Of a stretch of DNA of 8,728 nucleotides, positions 1-5,374 are shown piece by piece. The stretch comes from an uncultured Desulfobulbaceae bacterium (lineage in GTDB: Bacteria; Desulfobacterota; Desulfobulbia; Desulfobulbales; BM004). How positions within the stretch are numbered: position 1 is the stretch's first letter; every line of letters starts with the position of its first letter. The notes under the pieces are model-generated. The model ran no database searches, had not been told where the DNA came from, and saw nothing but the letters and a program-made list of their open reading frames with translations. Both the position numbers and the translations under genes were made by a program. The DNA lies in the NCBI GenBank assembly GCA_947258675.1, contig CAMYJP010000078.1:1-8728 (forward strand), in the 5' to 3' direction.

Positions 1-163
1 TATGAAATCTGGTCCTCTGAAATTGAGAATTTTGTCATCTGAGGATCCTGCAGCAAGATAGCCGCGTCTAACCGGCAAGGAATACAATGATCGCCGAATT
101 CAAGTTGAGGTTGCTTTAAAAAAGTATTTTTTATATAGTTGGCCCCTGAAAACCATTCTCATT

Positions 164-193
164 TTAGAGTTAGCTGATTTACTTTAAGATAAT
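164..193 (+). promoter_or_regulatory. Possible sigma-70 promoter for the lipoprotein gene
   Basis: GATAAT at 188-193 matches five of six bases of the -10 consensus. An 18-base spacer separates it from a poor -35 candidate, TTAGAG at 164-169. It lies 30 bases before the start codon, which fits a short leader. Other AT-rich candidates at 111-139 (TTGCTT, 17 bases, TATAGT) are about as plausible, so the call is weak. Confidence 0.25.
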
Positions 194-209
194 AGCAATA
201 CTATACACA

Positions 210-216
210 AAGGAGG
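210..216 (+). promoter_or_regulatory. Strong ribosome binding site of the lipoprotein gene
   Basis: AAGGAGG at 210-216 is a full anti-16S match and lies seven bases before the ATG at 224. It fixes that start and suggests efficient translation. No other gene in the window has a site this good. Confidence 0.85.
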
Positions 217-223
217 AAAATAG

Positions 224-1081
224 ATGTTTAAACTTGTAACATTCTGGTGCGCAGTTGCCGCTATTCTCATGGTAACGGCCTGCGATCGTCAATCTTCGGA
301 AACAAGCCAGCAAAATACCCAGACACAACAGCCTGCAGCAACTGCTCCGGCACCGGCAGCTCCTGCTGCTCCATCTGTCAAGTCCGGTAAAGTTACAGAA
401 ACCATGAATGCTGGTGGATATACTTATCTTCTTGTAGATGACGGTACTGCGCAGACATGGTTGGCAGTATTGAAAACAAATGTAGCTGTTGGGCAGGAGA
501 TTTCCTACTATGACGGTATGGTGATGCAGAATTTTGAAAGTAAAACCTTAGGGCGAACTTTTGACAGCATCATTTTTTCAAATGGACTTGTCGGAACAGG
601 CACATCAGGTCAGGCTGGTAGCCCTCCGACTGCTACAGGAGACCAGACCACCGATTCATTTGCAGCTGCCCTGCAGCAGGAAGGCCAGAATGTAACTGGT
701 CAGGAAGCCGCTGTGCCTTCAGGCAGTCGTAAGGCTGTAGTTCCATTTACCGAAATTAATGTAGATAAAGCCTCCGGCGAGAACAGCTTCACGGTTGGGG
801 AACTTTATGAAAAGGCTGCTGACCTTGATGGTAAAACAGTTCAAATCAGGGGCAAGGTTGTGAAGGTTTCGGCAAATATAATGGGTAAAAACTGGATACA
901 TATTCAGGATGGCACAGGCAATCCTGAAGCGAATACCCATGACTTGGTAATTACTACTTCAACTCCACCGGAGGATGGTTGGGATGTTATTACTGTCAGT
1001 GGAGTGATCAGTGCTAATAAAGATTTTGGCGCTGGATATTCTTACGCAGTAATACTTGAAGAAGCAGAAATCAGCGAATAA
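224..1081 (+). CDS. Lipoprotein with two OB-fold (NrfJ-like) domains
   Basis: The 285-residue product begins with a lipoprotein signal peptide: a short basic N-terminus, hydrophobic residues about 4-17, and a lipobox VTAC with the lipidated cysteine at residue 20. Asp at the +2 position is, in enterobacteria, an inner-membrane retention signal. Residues 24-52 form a low-complexity Gln/Thr then Ala/Pro linker. Residues about 53-120 (GKVTETMNAGGYTYLLVDDG, then SKTLGRTFD) resemble the OB-fold domain of NrfJ-like periplasmic proteins. A second Ser/Gly/Gln linker follows. Residues about 178-283 form a second OB-like domain (GKTVQIRGKVVKVS, GKNWIHIQDGTG, then a DFGAGY segment). Known relatives are found near cytochrome or redox genes, but their ligand is not established to my knowledge, so I assign no reaction. 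The gene stands alone between its own Shine-Dalgarno and a strong terminator. Confidence 0.85.
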   Translation: MFKLVTFWCAVAAILMVTACDRQSSETSQQNTQTQQPAATAPAPAAPAAPSVKSGKVTETMNAGGYTYLLVDDGTAQTWLAVLKTNVAVGQEISYYDGMVMQNFESKTLGRTFDSIIFSNGLVGTGTSGQAGSPPTATGDQTTDSFAAALQQEGQNVTGQEAAVPSGSRKAVVPFTEINVDKASGENSFTVGELYEKAADLDGKTVQIRGKVVKVSANIMGKNWIHIQDGTGNPEANTHDLVITTSTPPEDGWDVITVSGVISANKDFGAGYSYAVILEEAEISE

Positions 1082-1132
1082 AGCTATTTATTTGGATAGC
1101 AGTTTATGAAAATTCTAAAACGGTTTAAGAGC

Positions 1133-1160
1133 GGTTGTAAATCCAACCATTAATTTTTTT
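1133..1160 (+). terminator. Weak hairpin plus T-run after the lipoprotein gene
   Basis: GGTTG (1133-1137) pairs with CAACC (1144-1148) around a six-base loop. A run of eight T (1153-1160) follows after four spacer bases. The stem is only five base pairs, so it may be a first, leaky terminator ahead of the stronger one at 1188. Confidence 0.35.
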
Positions 1161-1187
1161 TGAAAAACAGAGAAAACACACATTTTC

Positions 1188-1236
1188 AATAAGACGGGTT
1201 GGCTGAGTTTATTTAGCCGTCCCGTCTTATTTCTTT
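1188..1236 (+). terminator. Strong intrinsic terminator
   Basis: AATAAGACGGG (1188-1198) pairs perfectly with CCCGTCTTATT (1221-1231). The stem continues inward, after one mismatch and one wobble pair, with GGCT (1201-1204) against AGCC (1215-1218), leaving a ten-base loop. A T-rich tail (TTCTTT) follows. It separates the lipoprotein transcript from panE. Confidence 0.8.
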
Positions 1237-1305
1237 AAACGTACTATCAGAATATACAGTAGGCAAATCTAAAAGTGGTCACCTCAAGTTTGAGAGTCGT
1301 ATGGT

Positions 1306-2253
1306 ATGAAGGTTGTAGTTGTCGGTCCCGGTGCAATGGGCTGTCTGATGGCAGCATCACTAGCACTTAAAGCTGATTTTTCAGATAATTCTATTAATGG
1401 AAATTCCCTGTGGTTGCTTGATCATAAGAAAGAAAGGGCGACAGCAATTGCTCAACACGGTATAATCCTTGAGGAAGATGACCGAGAATATAATTGTCAT
1501 GTTCATGCATCTGCAGATCCTGAACAGATTGGAAAAGCGGATATCATTTTCTTGTGTGTTAAGTCCCAGGATGTTGGTAGTTTTCTTTCTCAATTTCAAT
1601 CACTTCTCAAAGCAGAAACCCTGCTCATTACTCTGCAAAATGGTATAGGTCACATTCCTATTCTCCAGAAAATTGCTCAGAGCAATAATGTTGCAATTGG
1701 TGTTACCGCCCAGGGGGCCACACTAAAAGGAATCGGTCGTGTCCGTCACGCAGGATACGGTTTAACCCGAATCGGATATATGGCTCCACAAACCGGGGAT
1801 GCGATGGTAATACTGAACCGTGCCGCGGTTCTATTAACCAGAAGTGGAATCACAACTGAAGTCGTCGATTCCGTTATGGATCATGTCTGGGCAAAACTTT
1901 TGGTTAATGTTGGAATCAATGCTCTTACTGCGATCTTGGGTTGCCAAAACGGGAAACTCCTTGACACACATTCGTCAAAAGCCCAACTGGTTGATGCAGT
2001 TCAGGAAGCAGAAACAGTAGCCCGAGCTATTGGAATCAATATTAAGGAGGATCCTGTGGCTATGACCTGCAAAATCTGCCAGGCAACCCGTTTGAATTTT
2101 TCCTCCATGCTTCAGGATGTTCAGAATAAAAGGCCTACGGAAATTGATTCTATTAACGGTGCTGTAGTGAAAAAAGCAAAAGAACTGGGTATACTTGTGC
2201 CAGTTAATGAAAAACTGGTTCAGGCGGTCAAAGCAATTGAAAAAAAATATTGA
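1306..2253 (+). CDS. panE: 2-dehydropantoate 2-reductase (ketopantoate reductase)
   Basis: This enzyme reduces 2-dehydropantoate to (R)-pantoate with NADPH in the cytoplasm, a step of pantothenate and coenzyme A synthesis. The 315 residues fit the ApbA/PanE family length. The N-terminus has a beta strand and the nucleotide-binding GPGAMG motif at residues 7-12. The family's LQNGIG motif is at residues 110-115. The C-terminal domain begins near residue 190 with HVWAKLLVNVGINALTA, where K197 corresponds to the catalytic lysine. The substrate-binding stretch SSMLQDVQNKRPTEID (266-281) is intact, with E279 at the conserved glutamate. The ATG at 1306 is chosen because the Rossmann strand starts directly after it; the Shine-Dalgarno is weak. 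An out-of-frame ATG at 1301 reads only ATG-GTA-TGA across the real start. No other pantothenate gene is in view. Some family members act on other 2-oxo acids, so the exact substrate is inferred. Confidence 0.9.
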   Translation: MKVVVVGPGAMGCLMAASLALKADFSDNSINGNSLWLLDHKKERATAIAQHGIILEEDDREYNCHVHASADPEQIGKADIIFLCVKSQDVGSFLSQFQSLLKAETLLITLQNGIGHIPILQKIAQSNNVAIGVTAQGATLKGIGRVRHAGYGLTRIGYMAPQTGDAMVILNRAAVLLTRSGITTEVVDSVMDHVWAKLLVNVGINALTAILGCQNGKLLDTHSSKAQLVDAVQEAETVARAIGINIKEDPVAMTCKICQATRLNFSSMLQDVQNKRPTEIDSINGAVVKKAKELGILVPVNEKLVQAVKAIEKKY

Positions 2254-2444
2254 GTGAACATTAATCCTGGGTCAAACAATCAAAAAGGCAATTTACCGAA
2301 ATTCGGTTAACCCGAAAAAATCATAGCGTAACCTGTCCGGATTTTAATTAATTTCTGCATATTTGGAAAATTATTAGGCAGAATAAATATTCTTATTGCC
2401 ATTTAGGTATTATTTGCTTAATTATATGGCCTTTTTCAGCATAG

Positions 2445-2478
2445 AGCTATTAATACTGCAATGTATCTATTAATAGCT
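2445..2478. repeat. 11-bp perfect inverted repeat upstream of the HAD gene
   Basis: AGCTATTAATA (2445-2455) and TATTAATAGCT (2468-2478) are exact reverse complements separated by 12 bases. The right arm contains CTATTAATAG, itself a ten-base perfect palindrome, and the left arm is nearly one. The repeat ends 34 bases before the next start codon. It could be an operator for a dimeric regulator or an RNA hairpin; it has no T-run directly after it, so a simple terminator is less likely. Confidence 0.6.
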
Positions 2479-2512
2479 AACATTATATTTTAAAATAGGT
2501 TAGAGAATTTTT

Positions 2513-3085
2513 GTGATGATTCATCCATGTCTTATAGGATTTGATATTGATGGGGTCGTAGCAGATACGATGGAAGCATTTATCAGGCTTGCCGCAGTGG
2601 AGCATGGGGTAACCTGGATTAAACCCGATCATATCACTGAATTCGATGTTGAAGAGTGTCTTGATTTGGATTCTGCTACGGTGTCAGATGTTTTTAACCG
2701 TTTACTGGAAGAACCTTTACAGGCAGGTCTGCAACCGATGGAGAACGCTGTATTGGTACTTCATGATTTATCTAAATTTGCACCATTAACCTTCGTTACT
2801 GCACGTCCACAAAGAAAACCAGTTGAAAAGTGGCTCAAAAAAACATTGGGGAATGATGTCTGTTCTAAGGCCAGAATAGAGGCGATGGGCGAACATGATG
2901 GTAAGGCAGAGTATGTCAAGGAGATGGGTTTGGAATATTTTGTTGATGACAGAGCCCAAACGTGTGTTGCAATGCAGGAAAAAGGTATTACTTCGGTAGT
3001 GTATTCACAGCCATGGAATCGTGGAAAACATAATTTGATGACTGTGGATAACTGGTTGGATATACGGGCGTTATGTATGGAGTAA
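2513..3085 (+). CDS. HAD-superfamily 5'-nucleotidase-like phosphatase
   Basis: The 190-residue cytoplasmic protein has all four haloacid-dehalogenase motifs. Motif I is DIDGVVAD, with nucleophile D11 and acid/base D13. Motif II is T96 in FVTARP. Motif III is K131 in HDGKAEYVKE. Motif IV is FVDDR, with D145 and D146. The short helical insert after motif I and the late QPWNR (residues 166-170) resemble the NT5C-type nucleotidase group of putative 5'(3')-deoxyribonucleotidases. It probably removes phosphate from a nucleotide or another small phosphomonoester with magnesium; the substrate cannot be read from sequence. Start GTG 2513 and ATG 2516 are adjacent and equally possible, and the Shine-Dalgarno is weak. 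It is followed after 44 bases by the Nudix gene and may share its transcript. Confidence 0.8.
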   Translation: MMIHPCLIGFDIDGVVADTMEAFIRLAAVEHGVTWIKPDHITEFDVEECLDLDSATVSDVFNRLLEEPLQAGLQPMENAVLVLHDLSKFAPLTFVTARPQRKPVEKWLKKTLGNDVCSKARIEAMGEHDGKAEYVKEMGLEYFVDDRAQTCVAMQEKGITSVVYSQPWNRGKHNLMTVDNWLDIRALCME

Positions 3086-3129
3086 AATATTTGATCCCAC
3101 CTATAATTTTCTGGCAGAAATAGTATGTT

Positions 3130-3570
3130 ATGAAATGCCCCCACTGTAACGTATCTCTGGATGAGCACAGGAACCCTGTCCCAACTGTTGATATAATAAT
3201 AGAACTGAATGGTGGCGTGGTTTTGGTAAAAAGAAAATATGAGCCTAAGGGTTGGGCGTTACCAGGCGGTTTTGTTGATTATGGCGAATCCTTTGAAAAG
3301 GCGGCGATCAGGGAAGCATATGAAGAAACAGGGCTTAATGTTTTGTTGACACGACAACTGCATACCTATTCCGATCCCAATCGAGATCAGAGAATGCATA
3401 CTGCCTCCACTGTATTTATAGGTACCTCAAGCGGAAAACCAAAGGCAGGAGATGATGCAGGGGAGGTAAAGGTCTTTGCAAAAGAGAATATCCCTGCAAT
3501 GGCCTTTGATCATAATATAATTTTGGATGACTATTTCAAATCCATAGGAGAAAGCAGTGCAAACCGATAA
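3130..3570 (+). CDS. Nudix hydrolase (ADP-ribose pyrophosphatase-like, COG1051 style)
   Basis: Nudix enzymes cleave nucleoside diphosphates linked to another group, using divalent metal bound by the Nudix-box glutamates. The complete box GX5EX7REUXEEXGU runs from G47 to L69, with E53, R61, E62, E65 and E66 all present, inside [20 protein letters not shown] and the following EETGL. The N-terminus starts MKCPHC, one half of a zinc-ribbon-like CxxC, followed by [12 protein letters not shown], a typical family entry. [13 protein letters not shown] (81-93) and the C-terminal [11 protein letters not shown] match ADP-ribose pyrophosphatase-like members, but the substrate is inferred. At 146 residues it has normal length. 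Its last 14 bases overlap the GTG start of the response regulator, which implies translational coupling. Confidence 0.88.
   Translation: MKCPHCNVSLDEHRNPVPTVDIIIELNGGVVLVKRKYEPKGWALPGGFVDYGESFEKAAIREAYEETGLNVLLTRQLHTYSDPNRDQRMHTASTVFIGTSSGKPKAGDDAGEVKVFAKENIPAMAFDHNIILDDYFKSIGESSANR
3546..3550 (+). promoter_or_regulatory. Ribosome binding site inside the Nudix gene
   Basis: AGGAG at 3546-3550 lies six bases before the GTG at 3557. It supports that non-ATG start for the response regulator even though it overlaps the end of the Nudix reading frame. Confidence 0.7.
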
Positions 3571-4450
3571 AATTCTTATAGTAGATGATGATCCGGTAAT
3601 ACTGGAGCTCATGGGAACATATATAGAATCTTTCGGCTATGAATATGATACTGCTGAAGATGGGCAGAAGGCCGTTGAAAAATTGAAGAGCGGTGAATTC
3701 ACCATTGTGTTTACGGATATGGTAATGCCGTCAATGGATGGAATGGAGCTGCTAAAGAACATTCGTGAAAAATATCCCAAAATAGGGGTAATAGTAATAA
3801 CCGGATATGGACATACATTTACATATACCGATGTGATTAAAGCCGGAGCAAGTGATTTTATATCCAAGCCTTTTAATGCAGATGAGCTTGAAGCGAAGCT
3901 CAACAGAATTGTGCGGGAGCAGACTCTGGTGAGGCAGTTGGAGCACCACTCCATCTGTGATGCTTTAACTGATTTATATAATCGTCGGTATTTTGACGAT
4001 AAAATTGTGACTGAAGTCCATCGTGCCGATCGACAGGGATATGATATTTTTATGCAGCTTCTGGATGTGGATAATCTCAAGGGATATAACGATGAGACCG
4101 GTCATCTGGGCGGTGATCAGCTTCTTCAATCTGTTGGCAATATATTGCAGCAATCTATCAGAGAGAATGTTGACTGGGCTTTTCGATATGGCGGGGATGA
4201 GTTCGGGGTCATTTTCACGCAGGTGGAACTCAAACAAATTGTTGCTGTTGCGAAACGAATTCTGGAAAAATATAATAAGAAAAAATTTGAAGGCACAGGT
4301 CTCAGTATCGGTATTGCCAGGTTCATACGGCATCAGGAAAATTCCTGGACTGATGACATCGCCGACCTGGTTAAGCGTGCTGATAATGCTCTTTATAAGG
4401 CGAAAAACCAGGGGAAAAATCAGGTTGTCCTTGACGAATCTTCAGGATAA
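3557..4450 (+). CDS. Response regulator with receiver and GGDEF (diguanylate cyclase) domains
   Basis: This 297-residue protein is predicted to make cyclic di-GMP from two GTP when its receiver domain is phosphorylated. The receiver (about 5-120) has the acidic pair D10/D11, phospho-acceptor D54 in FTDMVMP, T82 and K104 in SKPF. A short linker helix leads to the GGDEF domain (about 132-292), with [14 protein letters not shown], metal-site [12 protein letters not shown] (168-179), GHLGGDQLL, the active-site YGGDEF (211-216), LSIGIA, and [14 protein letters not shown]. Catalytic residues are intact. The inhibitory I-site RxxD expected just before the active site reads ENVD (203-206), so the arginine is missing at that position. 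The start is GTG at 3557, backed by AGGAG six bases upstream. A cognate histidine kinase is not in view. Co-transcription with the Nudix gene is inferred from the overlap. Confidence 0.93.
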   Translation: MQTDKILIVDDDPVILELMGTYIESFGYEYDTAEDGQKAVEKLKSGEFTIVFTDMVMPSMDGMELLKNIREKYPKIGVIVITGYGHTFTYTDVIKAGASDFISKPFNADELEAKLNRIVREQTLVRQLEHHSICDALTDLYNRRYFDDKIVTEVHRADRQGYDIFMQLLDVDNLKGYNDETGHLGGDQLLQSVGNILQQSIRENVDWAFRYGGDEFGVIFTQVELKQIVAVAKRILEKYNKKKFEGTGLSIGIARFIRHQENSWTDDIADLVKRADNALYKAKNQGKNQVVLDESSG

Positions 4451-4472
4451 AAGATTGCTCTAAGAACTCTAT

Positions 4473-4512
4473 TGCTATTCGGAAAACGTTATTTGCGAAT
4501 AGCAGTTTTCAT
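4473..4512 (+). terminator. Probable terminator after the REC-GGDEF gene
   Basis: TGCTATTCG (4473-4481) and CGAATAGCA (4496-4504) form a nine-base perfect stem. A G-T and an A-T pair extend it outward and the loop is 14 bases. GTTTTC follows, a short and imperfect T-run, so efficiency is uncertain. It starts 22 bases after the stop codon, as expected for the end of this operon. Confidence 0.55.
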
Positions 4513-4843
4513 GTATAAATATCATTTCTTTAACTAATGCTTCCCTACCTCATAAGCTTTTAGTCAATGATATTACCTTGGGTGTATGTCTCTAATATTT
4601 CTGTCGGTCTTATTCAACTTTTAGTCTTTCACCCCTATTTAAGTAACAGGTTAGTATTGCATACTCCTTCTTTTCAGCTTATTAATACCACCAAGCGTGA
4701 AGTTTATCCCTAATGGGGTCTGAAGGGAGTGCCCTATAGGGTGCTTATCTCCTTCAGGCGAAGTGAAATTTCCGGCTCCTCGAAATAAGTGCAATCTGTG
4801 TCTTAAGCCATCTCAATAAGTAAATTTTTCCGGCTAAATCAAA
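4513..4843. other. Gene-free, AT-rich spacer before the dciA-like gene
   Basis: I see no reading frame with family features on either strand here; a frame antisense to the start of the next gene (4754-5011) has no recognisable content. Apart from the palindromic element at 4720-4757 there is a small inverted repeat AGTAT/ATACT near 4650-4665 and the nine-base direct repeat CTTTTAGTC at 4557 and 4618. A promoter for the downstream pair must lie here, but no clear -35/-10 stands out. Confidence 0.5.
4720..4757. repeat. Degenerate long palindrome, copy 1 of a dispersed element
   Basis: TGAAGG (4721-4726) pairs with CCTTCA (4751-4756). Between them GTGCCC..GGGTGC forms an inner stem centred on the perfect ten-base palindrome CCCTATAGGG. 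The middle of the arms has decayed. A relative with the same order of blocks (CTGAA, GCCCT, GGGTGC, CTCC) occurs at 7729-7761. The pair suggests a REP-like dispersed intergenic repeat rather than a unique regulatory site. Confidence 0.5.
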
Positions 4844-5332
4844 ATGATGAAGCAAAAGAAATCGCGAGAACATAAGAGTAAGCCCGAAGATATAGGAAGT
4901 CTTCTTAAAAAAATGTTGGGTACCAGGAAATGGCAATCGCGTATAGAACAACATGCGGTTTTCACTTTCTGGGACGATGCGGTTGGCACAGATATCAGTG
5001 CTCGGGCGCAACCCTCTTACATCAGCGGTGGGGTTTTGTGGCTGCAGGTCACGGATTCAGTGTGGATGCAACAGCTTCATTTGCAGAAAATTTTATTGCT
5101 GGATATTATAAATGCAAAACTCGGCAGCTCAATGATCACGGATATTCGATTTCATCTGAATACTACTCTTCCAGAGAAAAAAGGTGCCAAAACGGATAGA
5201 CGTATATCCAGGCCGGTTCATAAAGAGAAAATGGAAGAGTTTAAGAAAACGCTAGTTGGTATAAAAGATGAGGATATCAAGGCGTCTTTATTGAGTCTGT
5301 GGATTAAATCGCAAACTTCAATTGACACATAA
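4844..5332 (+). CDS. dciA: DUF721 / DciA-like protein (putative replicative helicase loader)
   Basis: DciA proteins carry DUF721 and load the DnaB replicative helicase in bacteria that lack DnaC/DnaI-type loaders. The 162-residue product has a basic N-terminus (KQKKSREHKSK). The DUF721 domain spans about residues 15-106: IGSLLKKML, then FWDDAVG (W43, G48), then GGVLWLQVTDSVWMQQL (W74), then LLDIINAKLG and ITDIRF. These match the family's conserved tryptophans, VG turn and strand pattern. A charged linker (110-130) and a short C-terminal helical segment follow. An in-frame stop at 4835 leaves ATG 4844 or 4847 as the first possible start; no Shine-Dalgarno is visible. The fusion gene follows after 42 bases, so co-transcription is likely, though no functional link is known to me. 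Helicase loading is inferred from family membership. Confidence 0.75.
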   Translation: MMKQKKSREHKSKPEDIGSLLKKMLGTRKWQSRIEQHAVFTFWDDAVGTDISARAQPSYISGGVLWLQVTDSVWMQQLHLQKILLLDIINAKLGSSMITDIRFHLNTTLPEKKGAKTDRRISRPVHKEKMEEFKKTLVGIKDEDIKASLLSLWIKSQTSIDT

Positions 5333-5374
5333 GCCGGAAAAGGAAAGCCCCTGCGGCAAAGTTCATTTAACCAG

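Larger units (their letters stand above)
1..223. other. Left-edge non-coding or uncertain region
   Basis: No convincing gene is visible before the lipoprotein. Two short readings touch the left edge. On the + strand a frame from base 2 runs 19 codons and stops at 59-61. On the - strand an ATG at 38-36, preceded by an AGGA at suitable spacing, is open to the edge for 12 codons (begins MTKFSISEDQIS) and could be the start of a divergent gene. Neither is long enough to judge. Bases 100-223 are AT-rich and presumably carry the promoter of the lipoprotein gene. Confidence 0.3.

Noticed and set aside
1146..1236. Bidirectional terminator implying a gene on the - strand between 1082 and 1305.
   Set aside because: No - strand frame of interest is present and the T-run on the opposite strand is poor.
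2291..2316. Small palindromes ACCGAAATTCGGT and GGTTAACC in the panE-HAD gap.
   Set aside because: They are short and have no T-run or conserved spacing, so they are within what AT-rich sequence gives by chance.
2761..3168. 135-codon frame on the - strand.
   Set aside because: It is antisense to the HAD phosphatase and the start of the Nudix gene, both with intact motifs, and has no family features itself.
4023..4463. 146-codon + frame overlapping the GGDEF region.
   Set aside because: It lies wholly within the well-supported REC-GGDEF gene in another frame and its translation has no family features.
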